Assembly: GCF_028618575.1 (NCBI RefSeq)
Contig: NZ_JAQITA010000006.1
Location: 61,723 to 125,722 of the forward strand
Source of the DNA: Bartonella sp. ML70XJBT.G
Lineage (GTDB): Bacteria > Pseudomonadota > Alphaproteobacteria > Rhizobiales > Rhizobiaceae
DNA length: 64,000 nt
Direction of reading: 5' to 3'
Below, piece after piece: positions 41,301-50,385 of this stretch. Under the pieces are notes generated by a model. It saw nothing but the letters and a program-made list of their open reading frames with translations. It was not told the DNA's origin and ran no database searches. Both the position numbers and the translations under genes were made by a program. Every line of letters begins with the position of its first letter. Within the stretch, counting starts at the first letter, position 1.

Positions 41301-43936
41301 CACGCATTATTCTTGATGCTCAAAATGGATCTTTGTCTGAACAACTCAAACAACTTGACAATAATGACTTTGATCTCACCATCCATAAAGAACATCAAGA
41401 ATCCTATTATCAATTAAACGAGCAAAAACATCATCAAGAACGACAAAGTATCATATCAAAGGAGCAAAGCCTCTTTGCTTCTCTTGGTCTTATCGGTCAA
41501 CAAAAAATTTCACCTCTCCCCATTGATGGAAATGACCTAAAATATTGGAATGGTTATGGTGGATTTAATCATCATAATCATTATGTGGTACGTCTTCATG
41601 GGCATACCACCACACCACAACCATGGATTAACATCATTGCTCATAAAAACTTTGGCTTCCATGTCTCTGCTGAAGGAGCGCTCTTTACTTGGGCAAATAA
41701 TAGCCGTGATTATCAACTAACCCCTTGGAGTAATGATCCCATTTCTAACCGTCCAGGAGAAGCACTTTATCTTGTAGACCGCCTTTCTTTAAAACGGTTC
41801 TCACCCGTTTCTGCCGTTGAATGTGATGAAAATGTTGTCTATGAGGCTTGCCATGGTTTTGGATTTTCAACCTTTAAATCTACACATACAGAGATCGCCT
41901 TAGAGCTCACCCATATACTCGATCCAGAAAAACCAGTACGTCTTTCACGACTCACCCTTAAAAATAACGGGAAAAAATCACGCAGTTTACGCCTTTATAA
42001 TTATGTTGAATGGGTTTTGGGCAATGTCCGTACAAAATATGCACCTTTCATACTCCCCTATTATGATCCTATACGTGGTGCACATTTTATCCAAAATCCC
42101 TACCACATCGACAAATCTCAACAAGTGGCATTTTTATCTGCTTCCCAATTACCAACAAGTACGACTACTGATCGCACTGAATTTATCGGTGTAACGGGAA
42201 CAGTGATACATCCTCACGCGATCCGTAAAGCCAATGCTCTTTCAAATACAGTTGAAGCAGGATGTGATCCTTGTTCAGCATTTTCCTATGATATTGATCT
42301 TCTCCCAGGACAAACAAAAGAAATCGTTTTCTATCTTGGCAATGCTGAAAATAGGCAAGAAGCGGAAAATTTACTAGACAAGGTGCGTGCAAGCGATTTT
42401 GAAATTTTGCTCACACAACAAAAACAGCAATGGGATGATTTTGTTTCTCCATTCCAAGTTAAAACACCTGACCCCTCTTTTGATCTTATGGTCAATCATT
42501 GGCTTCCTTATCAAATTTACGCTTGCCGTATGATGGCACGCGCTGCCTTTTATCAAGCAAGTGGTGCATTTGGCTTTCGCGACCAGTTACAAGACAGCTT
42601 GTCCTTATTATTATTGAACCCGAAACTGGCGCGTGAACAATTGTTAAACGCCGCAGCACATCAATTTCTCGAAGGCGATGTACAACATTGGTGGTTGCCT
42701 GATACAAACGCCGGTGTTCGCACGCGTATTTCTGATGATATTGTTTGGCTTGCTTATGGCACAGCACTTTATGTCAACACCACTGGTGATAGCATATTTC
42801 TTGATACCCCTATTGCTTTTATTGAAGGAGATTCTCTTAACAATGAACAACAAGACGCTTATTTTAAGCCCATACAATCCTTAAAGGTTGCAACAATTTA
42901 TGAACATTGTGCTTTGGCTTTAGATCTTGCTATCAAACGCTGTGGACCACACGGACTTCCTCTTATTTTAGGCGGCGATTGGAATGATGGCATGAATTTG
43001 GTAGGTATTAAAGGAAAAGGGGAAAGCACGTGGTTGGGATGGTTTCTTGGTACTACACTCCAAGCATTTATCCCCCTTGCCCAAAAACGGAGTGACAACA
43101 CCCGTGTTGAGACATGGCGTGCATATCTTGAACGTTTAACCAAATCCTTAGAAGAAAACGGTTGGGATGGTGCTTGGTATCGGCGTGGTTATTTTGATGA
43201 TGGTACACCTCTTGGCTCTCAAATCAATGATGAATGCAAAATTGATACCATTGCTCAATCTTGGGCTGTTATTTCGCAAATGGCATCGCTTGAGCGCCAA
43301 AAACAAGCAATGGCATCAATGCTTGAACAGCTGTATGACGAAAAATGCGGTCTTATACGTCTTTTCTGGCCACCTTTTGATAAATCTCCTCTCGAACCCG
43401 GTTATATAAAAGGTTATCCTCCAGGTATTCGAGAAAATGGTGGTCAATATACGCATGGTGCCATTTGGAGTATTTTGGCGCTTGCCCAAATGGGTGAAAG
43501 CGATAAAGCTTATGCTTTATTTTCTGCCATTAACCCGATTACCCACGGGCAAAATCCTGAAATTTATCGTGTGGAACCTTATGTTATGGCCGCAGATATT
43601 TACGCCGTTGAACCATATCGTGGACAAGGAGGTTGGACATGGTATACAGGCTCAGCAGGCTGGTTCTACCGCGCCGCAACACAAGCCATTCTTGGGATTA
43701 ATCGTCAAGATGATCAATTATTCTTAGAGCCACATTTACCTTCTTCATGGTCTGAATATGAAGCAAAAATGAAATTTTATGATGCCATTTATACCATCAC
43801 CGTAAAATGGGGAGTTGAAAATATGCTTCATGTTGATGATAAAAAATATGCTCATACTCAAGCAAGAATAAAATTGGAAAAAACAGGAAAACATGAAATC
43901 ATATGCGTTCTTCAATCCTCAAAACAGAAAAGATAA
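35360..43936 (+). CDS. cgs: Cyclic beta-1,2-glucan synthase
   Basis: This giant inner-membrane enzyme (NdvB/ChvB/Cgs) primes, extends and cyclises beta-1,2-glucans that go to the periplasm. I choose ATG 35360 (2858 residues); the frame extends 48 AT-rich codons upstream to a TTG. With this start, the glycosyltransferase DAD motif in MTLDADTRLPPE falls at residues 623-625, close to the Asp pair I recall for Brucella Cgs. Membrane segments lie around 405-475 and 810-990. RYHRWVRGDW resembles the QxxRW motif. The C-terminal part (from about 1550) is GH94-like glucan phosphorylase with LGGDWNDGMN (Asp 2540). The frame is intact. The exporter ndvA/chvA is not in this window. Confidence 0.93.
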   Translation: MVFTISCIKYLFSQQTKIHHLTQTSAPLRSTYKSQDELYKLGYDIASKKEILLPEYKGENNFHKRLNENAKLILRAFHTCYIAARNDETMAPSAQWLLDNHYTIDKTIQQLRRNLSKSFIKQLPLYEQREDIPRIFALAWLYIAHTDSIFSQKTLTAMINGFQEVCALKIGELWALPSVIQMLLIENVRRLALRIEQTRTMRQLAHKVADKISLTDNETKLHTLFTRYTPFTVYPSFSAHLFYRLRSASVDSTTALNWLEQQLQNQGSNLEIATTDEHIRQAADGVTMGNIIRALKALGDVDWAVWFETVSSVDSILHKNSDFSKIDAHSRNIYRQVIEKIARFSPLSEQEVARKAIEIARSPSENTPLHSSVGWYLIGDGRHSFEKACGYTSPLLIKWARFFCCSKISIITIPVSFLTLILLLAIYALLQTSETLWITLLFTALALFPAMDAAFAFFNTVVSWIIPSKQLIGYEYKKGIPEHARTMVAVPTLITSRDSIDEQVRNLEVHYLSNPKGAIHFAILTDWVDSPLEQTQDDLDLLYYAQKSIDKLNCRYHRDDIPLFFLLHRRRLYNPSEKCWMGWERKRGKLHELNLLLRGDKNTSFYPPNPHLPMDCRFVMTLDADTRLPPECVTKLVGKLNHPLNHPTFDPLHEKIVKGYSILQPRITPSLTTGKETSILQRVFSTNRGIDPYVFAVSDTYQDLLGEGTFIGKGLYHIDAFQQALNGKIKENTVLSHDLLEGGYARTALVSDVEVIEDYPIAYNVDVARYHRWVRGDWQLLPYLFCPRQISSTTRWKIQDNLRRSLTPLMWLIAAFAGWSLLPLKSAIIWQTFLFFSLFIAPILSILQTLVPSNIGDSLRGYFQLIFNKTTLTGANIFLKMTFLAHSAYFMTDAIIRTLYRMTISKQHLLEWKTSAATKSIPNSLRFSIFTMWPATLMGILAIALPFFSHNFASFIALPFGLTWFFSPFIAWIVSQPSTFQDTLHSSFEDKKTLRSIARQTWLYYASFVNAQSNYLPPDNFQEDPEPLIAQRTSPTNIGLYLLSVIAARDFGWISCQETITRIECTLRSLAKMKKFRGHLYNWYETDTLKPLLPTYVSTVDSGNLAGHLLTLASALREWAEKPHVFIQSDLDGLRDVYALLEETVKEIPDNQPILHPLRQQIEKYISNFDHCMSTVVETPNTIISQLTDLSFIAHDLIHLIDELHQKVQTKKSSQTLSWAQCLLETCNAHHHDATAGYDSEKLRKTLNSLAVEARQIALDMKFDFLEQPERHLLSIGYRVQENKLDENCYDLLASEARLASLFAIAKGDIKVKHWFHLGRLLVPIGWKGALLSWSGSMFEYLMPSLVMHEPLGSLLDQTNRLIIHDQIQYAYKRGVPWGISEAAFNARDQLMNYQYAHFGVPSLGLQRGLSRNTVIAPYASLLAAQYVPDQTVTNLKHLRDLGALGTYGYYDSLDFTPSRVKTGEKYAVVRNYYAHHHGMSILAIDNVIFQGRMRDRFHSDPIIEAIQFLLQERAPHQIPIIHSKVIHRMRNNYQEFNDAPLRIIKNPLLKPRETLLLSNGSYSTMLTANGSGYSRWHDYAITRFIPDATEDQQGTLFFLRDIENGRWWSVTGEPTRVVGEDAVCIFTDEKAEYTKMVDGIKSTLECLITSEGCGEGRRLQLINTTNKDRIIEVTSYGELALATMDADQAHPAFSRMFIETEIANGRRTIFAKRRKRSPHDPEIHIAHFVTGDNIQETEAETDRLQFIGRGRSIHRPAAFDHNAHFRNSQGCVLDPIISLRCRVKIPAHEKVELIFWTFAAHAKETLHNYIKHYRQPNIFQQEFSMAWTRSQVSLYQSGISLKEAITYQKYATPLIYLDRTWRLSSKNLAKNLGKQSDLWPMSLSGDIPLCLLRLDNEGDITVLRELLKAHEYWRMRGLIVDLVILNEQAFSYIQNTQHAIEWVCESYRHHIHDTDERQHIFTLRRDQMNEQSFQTLLASARIILDAQNGSLSEQLKQLDNNDFDLTIHKEHQESYYQLNEQKHHQERQSIISKEQSLFASLGLIGQQKISPLPIDGNDLKYWNGYGGFNHHNHYVVRLHGHTTTPQPWINIIAHKNFGFHVSAEGALFTWANNSRDYQLTPWSNDPISNRPGEALYLVDRLSLKRFSPVSAVECDENVVYEACHGFGFSTFKSTHTEIALELTHILDPEKPVRLSRLTLKNNGKKSRSLRLYNYVEWVLGNVRTKYAPFILPYYDPIRGAHFIQNPYHIDKSQQVAFLSASQLPTSTTTDRTEFIGVTGTVIHPHAIRKANALSNTVEAGCDPCSAFSYDIDLLPGQTKEIVFYLGNAENRQEAENLLDKVRASDFEILLTQQKQQWDDFVSPFQVKTPDPSFDLMVNHWLPYQIYACRMMARAAFYQASGAFGFRDQLQDSLSLLLLNPKLAREQLLNAAAHQFLEGDVQHWWLPDTNAGVRTRISDDIVWLAYGTALYVNTTGDSIFLDTPIAFIEGDSLNNEQQDAYFKPIQSLKVATIYEHCALALDLAIKRCGPHGLPLILGGDWNDGMNLVGIKGKGESTWLGWFLGTTLQAFIPLAQKRSDNTRVETWRAYLERLTKSLEENGWDGAWYRRGYFDDGTPLGSQINDECKIDTIAQSWAVISQMASLERQKQAMASMLEQLYDEKCGLIRLFWPPFDKSPLEPGYIKGYPPGIRENGGQYTHGAIWSILALAQMGESDKAYALFSAINPITHGQNPEIYRVEPYVMAADIYAVEPYRGQGGWTWYTGSAGWFYRAATQAILGINRQDDQLFLEPHLPSSWSEYEAKMKFYDAIYTITVKWGVENMLHVDDKKYAHTQARIKLEKTGKHEIICVLQSSKQKR

Positions 43937-44039
43937 AAGGCTTTTTTTTATTCTTGCTCAAGACCTTAGAGTTGTTATAGTTTTTCTCATTCCTATATGT
44001 ATTTTGTTGGCCTATGTGGATTTTGTTGGAGCACAATAA
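43893..44039 (+). CDS. Possible small single-span membrane protein
   Basis: A 48-codon frame starting [16 protein letters not shown] overlaps the last 44 bp of cgs and ends before pncB. CAGGAAAAC just upstream of the ATG is a good ribosome site. The N-terminus is basic, and residues about 25-43 ([16 protein letters not shown]) form a membrane-like helix. I recognise no family. It could be a small partner of the glucan synthase or a chance frame; an 8-T run lies within it. Conservation in related genomes would decide. Confidence 0.35.
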   Translation: MKSYAFFNPQNRKDKRLFFILAQDLRVVIVFLIPICILLAYVDFVGAQ

Positions 44040-44073
44040 TTTTATATTCTGTAAGACTGAAAGAACGAGGGTT

Positions 44074-45378
44074 ATGAATCATCCAGATATTGCGAGGCGT
44101 GTATACAATCACACTTGGAAACTTGATCCTATTATTCGTTCATTGCTCGATACGGATTTTTATAAACTTCTTATGGTACAGATGATCTGGGGGCTTTATC
44201 CTCATGTCAATGTTACTTTCTCCCTTATAAACCGCAGCAAAACAATACGTCTTGCCGATGATATTGATGAAAGTGAACTGCGTGCTCAACTTGATCACGC
44301 CTTGAGCTTGCGCTTTACAAAAAAAGAAATGATTTGGCTTGCTGGTAATACATTTTATGGGCGTAAACAAATTTTCGAACCAGATTTTCTTCATTGGCTT
44401 GAGAACTTTCAACTCCCAGAATATGAACTTACCCGCAAAGATGGTCAATATATCCTTCATTTTCATGGTCCGTGGGCTCATAGTTCCATGTGGGAAATCC
44501 CCGCTCTTGCTATTATCAGTGAATTACGTTCACGTGCCGCTATGAAAAACCTCGATCGTTTTGCTCTCGATGTGCTTTATGCACGCGCTAAAGCAAAAAT
44601 GTGGAGTAAAGTTGAACGCCTTAAAAAATTACCTGATATTAAAATATCTGATTTTGGTACAAGGCGTCGTCATTCCTTTTTATGGCAACGCTGGTGTGTT
44701 GAAGCATTAAAAGAAGGTATTGGCAATTCTTTTACCGGAACTTCTAATGTTCTTTTAGCCATGGATACAGATTTAGAAGCTCTTGGAACCAATGCCCATG
44801 AATTGCCCATGGTTATTGCTGCTCTTGCAGAAAATGATGATGATCTACACAGAGCACCCTATAAAGTCTTGCAAGATTGGAATCGCTATTACGGTGGAAA
44901 TCTCCTCATTGTTTTGCCCGATACCTTTGGCACAGAAGCATTTTTGCGCAATGCACCAGATTGGGTCTCTGACTGGACAGGGTTTAGGCCTGACAGTGCT
45001 CCTCCCATCGAGGGAGGTGAACGCATTCTTCAATGGTGGAAGGAAAAGGGAAAAGATCCACAGGAAAAATTATTGATTTTTTCTGATGCACTTGACGTCG
45101 ATACAATCGAAAAAACCTATCACCACTTCCATGGAAGAGTACGCATGAGTTTTGGCTGGGGAACAGACTTGACGAATGATTTTGCAGGATGTTCCCCCCA
45201 AGAAATTGCAACTTTTGATGCCCTGTCCCTTGTTTGTAAAGTCACCCATGCTAATGGTCGACCAGCCGTAAAACTTTCAGATAATCCTGAAAAAACCATT
45301 GGTGATCCACAAGAAGTACAGCGTTACCTCAATTTTTTTGGCAATGAAAAACGTATTGCGAGATCTATAAAAACTTAG
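44074..45378 (+). CDS. pncB: Nicotinate phosphoribosyltransferase
   Basis: PncB makes nicotinate mononucleotide from nicotinate and PRPP in NAD salvage. I choose ATG 44074 ([15 protein letters not shown]), preceded by ACGAGGG; the frame runs 20 codons further upstream. The product is 434 residues, with [15 protein letters not shown] (about 25-39), the [12 protein letters not shown] motif (about 193-204) holding the conserved Arg/His region, [10 protein letters not shown] and [11 protein letters not shown] near residue 363. It follows cgs with no clear functional link. Confidence 0.96.
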   Translation: MNHPDIARRVYNHTWKLDPIIRSLLDTDFYKLLMVQMIWGLYPHVNVTFSLINRSKTIRLADDIDESELRAQLDHALSLRFTKKEMIWLAGNTFYGRKQIFEPDFLHWLENFQLPEYELTRKDGQYILHFHGPWAHSSMWEIPALAIISELRSRAAMKNLDRFALDVLYARAKAKMWSKVERLKKLPDIKISDFGTRRRHSFLWQRWCVEALKEGIGNSFTGTSNVLLAMDTDLEALGTNAHELPMVIAALAENDDDLHRAPYKVLQDWNRYYGGNLLIVLPDTFGTEAFLRNAPDWVSDWTGFRPDSAPPIEGGERILQWWKEKGKDPQEKLLIFSDALDVDTIEKTYHHFHGRVRMSFGWGTDLTNDFAGCSPQEIATFDALSLVCKVTHANGRPAVKLSDNPEKTIGDPQEVQRYLNFFGNEKRIARSIKT

Positions 45379-46054
45379 CTGCTTGCTAATTTAAAAAATG
45401 AATATATTGATACCGTGATCATTTACCATTCCCTATTTGGAATGAGAATACAACGTAAAACAATTTCTTATTTCAAGTGTTTTCCATTATATAAAAAAAA
45501 TCTGTTACTTGTTTGTCATAAAAAGAATGAATCTATGCATAAAAACTTTTTGAAAAGAGACTTGATTACTTTCTCTCAACTCTCTGTAAGGCAAAAATAC
45601 TTATAACATGAGAACAGGCTTCAGATAATCGCTGGTCTGTTACTTTATAAATAAAAAAATGATGACGTTTAAAAGAGCTCTCATTATTCATACTATTCAT
45701 AGAAAATATTGAAAACTAAAAGAGGATAAAGTACATCACTGATGGATAGGGCCAAGGTAGATTTTAGTCATCATTTACTTGCAAAAATACCCCCTCTGAA
45801 AGCTGCTCTCATTTCTTATCAATGTATTTTACGCATATTGAGTTATAAGGTATTTGCAGATAATCTTTTTTTTATAAAATTATTTCACCCACATGTTATC
45901 TTATCATAAATTATCCTAAAAGCATTCTCTTATAGATATCTTTGTTATGTAAGCATCTCCCTCAAATTTTGGAGTTAAAAAACTATCACATAACTCTCAC
46001 AAATCTGCGAAAATCAAAAAACTGCTCGGTTTATAACTCCTTTACTTTCTATCA
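45379..46054. other. Gene-free interval pncB to DUF454 gene
   Basis: 676 bp of AT-rich sequence lie between convergent genes. The stretch 45376-45390 can form a weak 5-bp hairpin after pncB. A 55-codon frame at 45742-45909 and a 63-codon frame at 45415-45606 show no recognisable motif. Nothing else stands out. Confidence 0.5.
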
Positions 46055-46441
46055 CTACGAAGATGGACGCGTTAAGATATAAAGAACAATAAACAGTAAA
46101 AGTGCAGCAACCAATAAAGCAAGCCACAAAGCAGGATGCGTTATCACTAAAAAAGATAAAAAACCACCTGCTATACTCACCAATGCCAAAATTTTAACAA
46201 ATGTGGAAATAGCTCTCTTTTCCTCCCATTGCTTAATGGGTGGGCCAAAAACGCGATGATTATTCAGCCAACGATGAAAACGTGGCGATGAACGAGCAAA
46301 ACACCATGAAGCAATTAATAAAAACGGCACAGTTGGCATAATAGGTAATACTATACCGATAATTGCCAATATAATCATTGCCCAACCTGCTACATAATAG
46401 CAAATACGCAAGGGGTGAGATATTTTAAAATCTTTTTTCAT
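46055..46441 (-). CDS. DUF454 (YbaN-family) inner-membrane protein
   Basis: The 128-residue protein has four hydrophobic segments (about 12-30, 33-47, 80-98 and 102-124). The family core is LPIMPTVPFLLIASWCFARS followed by SPRFHRWLNNHRVFGPPI and QWEEKRAIS. Members of this family, such as E. coli YbaN, have no established biochemical function. It is monocistronic, and no control element is evident. Confidence 0.9.
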   Translation of the reverse strand: MKKDFKISHPLRICYYVAGWAMIILAIIGIVLPIMPTVPFLLIASWCFARSSPRFHRWLNNHRVFGPPIKQWEEKRAISTFVKILALVSIAGGFLSFLVITHPALWLALLVAALLLFIVLYILTRPSS

Positions 46442-46815
46442 CCTCTCGTACTATTTCTCTCCATATTTTCCTGCTTTTGCATGCTCTAGAGCACAATCAT
46501 TTATACGACTTTATACGCAAGTGTATTTTCTTCGATAACTTCTTTTAAAGCAAAAACAGCTTACGCAATATGATGATCATTTTTAAATTTTCAAGAAATA
46601 TGAATAAATTTTTAGAAAAAGAAAAAATAAAAAGGCTGCAGAATAAATCAATGCAGCCTCTTAGTTACGAATGCAGTGTTGGGAGGAGAATACATACTGC
46701 ATTCATTTGCCAGATGTTAGGAGGAAAATAATCTAGCGAGGTGCTTTCTAGTTAAAACAAACATGAGAGACAATACACAAAAATGCATGGCTGATATGCA
46801 TGAACTTTAGAAATC
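46442..46815. other. Intergenic region between sitD and the DUF454 gene
   Basis: 374 bp hold the sit operon terminator (46620-46658) and, next to it, an inverted repeat GAATGCAGT/ACTGCATTC (46669-46704). GGGAGGAG and TAGGAGGA resemble ribosome sites on the plus strand but no frame follows them. Confidence 0.5.
46620..46658 (-). terminator. Rho-independent terminator of the sit operon
   Basis: On the minus strand GGCTGCA/TGCAGCC (46634-46658, 11-base loop) is followed by TTTTTATTTTTTC. It lies about 160 bp past the sitD stop codon, so some additional RNA is transcribed before it. Confidence 0.75.
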
Positions 46816-47721
46816 TCAAATTTCCTGAACCGTAGCGCGACGAAAAAAAACTGACATGAAAATCGCAATAAAAATCAATGTCAAAATCAATACGATCGTA
46901 GAAGCGGAATCAGAACCAATAAACAAACTGAGATAAATTCCTAAAAAACCAGAAAAAGCTGCAACAAGTATAGCAATCACCAACATAAAAGAAAATCGCT
47001 TCGTAATAAGATAAGCGATTGCTCCTGGTGCTATAAGTAAAGAAATAACCAGAACAATACCCACAGCTTTCAAAGCTGCAACAATTGTGAGAGAAATCAT
47101 TGTTAAGAGAGTATAGTGAAGTAATGATATTCGCAATCCCATAGCACGACCTTGAACGGAATCAAAAATATACAGCATAAAATCGCGCCATTTTGCTCCT
47201 AAAATAAAGGTAACAACAGCAGAAATAATTGCCGTCTGTGTAATATCAAGCCAGTTAACACCCAACAAATTACCAAATAGAATATGATTCAAATCTAAAC
47301 TGCTATAAATAGATGTGGCCAAAACAAGCCCTAAACCAAACATCGATGAGAAAACAACGCCCATCACCGTATCCTGTTTGATCCGACTATTGCTTCCTAA
47401 AAAACCTGTTGCAAGCGCACAAATCATACCTGCGACAAAAGCTCCGCAAGTAATCAAAGTCATGGTAATATTTTCTGAACGCATATGCTGAAGCCAAGCA
47501 AACGGTAAAGAAGTCAAAAATGCTATCACCCACGGCGTCGTCATATAACCCACAACAACACCAGGAAAAACAGCATGAGAAATGGCGTCGCCTAACAGTG
47601 CCCATCCTTTCAAAATCAGAAAACAAGAAAGCATCGCCATAGGAATAGAAAGGATCATGACAATAAGCATGCCTTTCAACATAAAAGAAAATTGAAAAGG
47701 AAGTAGTAATTGATCAATCAT
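46816..47721 (-). CDS. sitD: Mn/Fe ABC transporter permease SitD/YfeD-like
   Basis: This is the second of two related permeases of the metal ABC-3 family. The 301-residue protein has about eight membrane helices and the family signature LKGWALLGDAISHAVFPGVV (about 27-46), shared with the adjacent permease. It overlaps sitC by 4 bp at its start and ends the operon. The names sit, yfe, tro and mnt are used for the same system; I use sit. Specificity for Mn versus Fe cannot be read from the permease. Confidence 0.92.
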   Translation of the reverse strand: MIDQLLLPFQFSFMLKGMLIVMILSIPMAMLSCFLILKGWALLGDAISHAVFPGVVVGYMTTPWVIAFLTSLPFAWLQHMRSENITMTLITCGAFVAGMICALATGFLGSNSRIKQDTVMGVVFSSMFGLGLVLATSIYSSLDLNHILFGNLLGVNWLDITQTAIISAVVTFILGAKWRDFMLYIFDSVQGRAMGLRISLLHYTLLTMISLTIVAALKAVGIVLVISLLIAPGAIAYLITKRFSFMLVIAILVAAFSGFLGIYLSLFIGSDSASTIVLILTLIFIAIFMSVFFRRATVQEI

Positions 47722-48584
47722 GACAATATCACACCTTTTTTGGCCGCATTTATACGCAAACGTGCAGCAATAAACCCGTGTTTAGGAGCAAAAACAAAAG
47801 CTAACATAAATAAAAATGCTTGAAAAAGCACAACAACACCACCTGTTTGCGCATTTAAAAAGTAACTCACATAAACACCTAATACACTTGTGACGGTCCC
47901 GATTATAACTGCAATGATCAAAACATTTACAAAGCGATCACTTAAAAGATAAGCCGTTGCCCCAGGCGTCACCACAAGGCAAATGACCAAAAATGCTCCA
48001 ACTGTTTGCATAGCAGCAACAGTACAAGCAGCAAGCAAGGTGAAAAAGAGAATCTTTAAAAACTTTACATTCAGTCCAATGGCACGCGCATGTGTCTCGT
48101 CAAATAAAGAAACAAGAAGATCTTTCCATTTTAACAGCAATATAAGTAAAGAGAAAAAACCAATAAAAGCCAATTGGATAATATCTGATGAACTCACTGC
48201 TAAAATATTTCCTAAAACAATTGTATCAATATTCACAGCCATTGGCTTTAATGATTTAAGAAACAACCCAAAAGCAAAAAAAGAAGAAAAAATAAGACCA
48301 ATAATCGTATCTTCTTTGAGTTTTGTCCGTTGATTAAAAAACAGCATCGCTGCTGCTGCAAGCCCACCAGAAAAAAAAGCTCCAAGCGCAAAAGGTAAAC
48401 CTAAAAGGTAAGCCCCTGCTACACCAGGAACAATCGAATGGGAAAGCGCATCACCAATAAGCGACCAACCTTTTAACATCAAAAACGCAGAAAGAAAGGC
48501 ACAAACACACCCAACTAATCCAGAAACCCACATCGCATTAACCATGTACTGATAGCTCAGTGGCTCAAGCAACCAAGAAATCAT
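47718..48584 (-). CDS. sitC: Mn/Fe ABC transporter permease SitC/YfeC-like
   Basis: This 288-residue ABC-3 family permease starts with [20 protein letters not shown] and carries the signature [20 protein letters not shown] (about 38-57), parallel to SitD. It has about eight membrane helices. It overlaps sitB and sitD by 4 bp each (ATGA-type), so the four genes are translationally coupled. Two different permeases per transporter is normal for SitABCD/YfeABCD. Confidence 0.92.
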   Translation of the reverse strand: MISWLLEPLSYQYMVNAMWVSGLVGCVCAFLSAFLMLKGWSLIGDALSHSIVPGVAGAYLLGLPFALGAFFSGGLAAAAMLFFNQRTKLKEDTIIGLIFSSFFAFGLFLKSLKPMAVNIDTIVLGNILAVSSSDIIQLAFIGFFSLLILLLKWKDLLVSLFDETHARAIGLNVKFLKILFFTLLAACTVAAMQTVGAFLVICLVVTPGATAYLLSDRFVNVLIIAVIIGTVTSVLGVYVSYFLNAQTGGVVVLFQAFLFMLAFVFAPKHGFIAARLRINAAKKGVILS

Positions 48585-49411
48585 GCAACGTGCTCCATTC
48601 TTTGAATATTCTCATGAAGAGCAGAGCGGTTTGCCCCCGTGAAACCATCATTTTTGTTCACAGCTTGAAGATCAAAAATATGATGATGCAAAGCACCACC
48701 AAAAGTTTTTTCCAGATTTTCCTTTGTAAAGACGGTTTCAGTTAACCCAGAAGCCAAAACTGTTCCCTTGATTAAAACTGTATGGTCACAAAACTCACGA
48801 ATAGAACCTAAATTATGCGTAGAAACTAATATCACTGCCCCCTCTTTACGAAGATCCTGTAATAAAGCAATGATTTTATCTTCTGTTGTGACATCAACCC
48901 CTGTAAATGGCTCATCTAATAAAATTGCTTTTGCCTGCTGGGCAAGAGCGCGTGCTAGAAAAACACGCTTCTTTTGCCCACCAGAAAGTTCGCCAATTTG
49001 GCGCTTGGCAAATGCCAACATATCAACCCGTTCTAAGGCAACACGAACTGCTTCATAATCTCGTGAGCGTGCATAACGAAAGAAATTCATATGACCATAC
49101 CGCCCCATCAAGACAACATCTTCAACGAGAACAGGAAAATTCCAATCAACATCTTCACTTTGGGGAACATAAGCAATAAGGTTTTTTTTCAAAGCTGTAT
49201 CAACAGGCAAACCAAGCATGCGAATTTTCCCTTTTGAGGGGCGGACAAACCCCATAATAGCTTTAAATAACGTTGACTTCCCTGATCCATTCACGCCAAC
49301 CAATGCCGTAATAGAACCTGTTGGACTTTCAAAATTCACTTCACGTAAAGCCGTATGTCCATTACGATAAGTTACTGTTACCCCTTGGGCAAATATTCCA
49401 GATCCCGTCAT
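48581..49411 (-). CDS. sitB: Mn/Fe ABC transporter ATPase SitB/YfeB-like
   Basis: The 276-residue ATPase energises the metal importer. Walker A is [15 protein letters not shown] (about 38-52), the signature is [18 protein letters not shown] (about 137-154), and Walker B is [11 protein letters not shown] (about 164-174), followed by the switch His in VSTHNLGS. It overlaps sitA and sitC by 4 bp each. Confidence 0.94.
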   Translation of the reverse strand: MTGSGIFAQGVTVTYRNGHTALREVNFESPTGSITALVGVNGSGKSTLFKAIMGFVRPSKGKIRMLGLPVDTALKKNLIAYVPQSEDVDWNFPVLVEDVVLMGRYGHMNFFRYARSRDYEAVRVALERVDMLAFAKRQIGELSGGQKKRVFLARALAQQAKAILLDEPFTGVDVTTEDKIIALLQDLRKEGAVILVSTHNLGSIREFCDHTVLIKGTVLASGLTETVFTKENLEKTFGGALHHHIFDLQAVNKNDGFTGANRSALHENIQRMEHVA

Positions 49412-50316
49412 TGGCTTTTTACTCCCTCTAATAAGGCACTGCTAATACGCCCACTTGTGACGCGTAATAAATCAATATAGGTTGGTACTTCACCATTTTT
49501 CTCACTCAGAGAGTCAACATAAAGCACACCACCGTATTTAGCCCCTGTTTCTCTGGCAACTTGCTTAGCAGGCGCTGGAGAAATAGTGCTTTCAGAAAAA
49601 ACGGCATGGATATTGTATTTACGAACCATATCAATAACATGCTTAACCTGCTGTGGTGTTCCTTGCTGATCCGCATTAATGGGCCATAAATAAAGTTCTT
49701 TTAGATCAAAATCACGCGCTAAATAGCTAAATGCACCCTCACTGGTGACAAGCCAACGCTTATCTTGCGGTACTGCTTCTAATGCAGTCCTGATTGGGTC
49801 AATCGTTGCGCGAATCTTCTGCTTATAAATTTCAGCATTTTCTTTATAAATAGCAGCATGCTCAGGATCATACTTTACAAAAGCATCGCGAATATTATCA
49901 ACGTAGATCAAAGCAGAAGTGGGTGACATCCAAGCATGAGGATTGGGCTTGCCGCTAAAGGGACCTTCACCAATTTTAATGGGTACAACACCTTTGGAAA
50001 CAACCACACTTGGAACATCCTTGATATTTTGAAAAAACTTTTCAAACCAAAGCTCCAAATCTAATCCATTCCACAAAACAAGATTGGCTCCTTGTGCGCG
50101 CATAAGATCGCGAGGAGTGGGTTGATATTCATGAATTTCAGCACCTGGTTTCGTGATCGATTCAACATCAGCAGCATCACCCGCTACATTGCGCGCCATA
50201 TCAGCAATGATAGTGAATGTCGTAACAGCTTTAAATTTACCTGCACATAAGGCAAAATTGGGAGCAAAAAAAACAAGACTCCCAAAAACTATCGTGAAAA
50301 ACGTCCTTACCTTCAT
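49408..50316 (-). CDS. sitA: Periplasmic Mn/Fe-binding protein SitA/YfeA-like
   Basis: This cluster A-I solute-binding protein captures the metal in the periplasm. The 302-residue protein has a signal peptide (cleavage near ALCAGKF, about residues 23-26). The four expected ligands are visible: His in [11 protein letters not shown] (about 62), His in NPHAWMSP (about 127), Glu in VFSEST (about 243) and Asp in VDSLSEK (about 267). His-His-Glu-Asp suits Mn2+/Fe2+ rather than Zn2+. GGAAAGAGAG precedes the ATG. A palindromic candidate operator lies just upstream. Confidence 0.94.
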   Translation of the reverse strand: MKVRTFFTIVFGSLVFFAPNFALCAGKFKAVTTFTIIADMARNVAGDAADVESITKPGAEIHEYQPTPRDLMRAQGANLVLWNGLDLELWFEKFFQNIKDVPSVVVSKGVVPIKIGEGPFSGKPNPHAWMSPTSALIYVDNIRDAFVKYDPEHAAIYKENAEIYKQKIRATIDPIRTALEAVPQDKRWLVTSEGAFSYLARDFDLKELYLWPINADQQGTPQQVKHVIDMVRKYNIHAVFSESTISPAPAKQVARETGAKYGGVLYVDSLSEKNGEVPTYIDLLRVTSGRISSALLEGVKSQ

Positions 50317-50349
50317 TGCTTCTCTCTTTCCTTCATATGCCCTCTCTCC

Positions 50350-50385
50350 TTATTGCGAATAATTTGCATTATCATTTAGCAATAA
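50350..50385. promoter_or_regulatory. Candidate Fur/Mur-type operator upstream of sitA
   Basis: TTATTGC (50350-50356) and GCAATAA (50379-50385) form a perfect 7-bp inverted repeat with a 22-bp spacer. Inside it, the minus strand reads GATAATGCAAATTATTC (50357-50373), which resembles a Fur-type box. It lies 34-69 bp upstream of the sitA start, a suitable operator position. sitABCD is a typical target of the manganese-sensing Fur homologue Mur in Rhizobiales. The regulator is inferred. Confidence 0.5.

Noticed and set aside
45742..45909. 55-codon plus-strand frame after pncB
   Set aside because: No ribosome site and no recognisable protein; likely chance.
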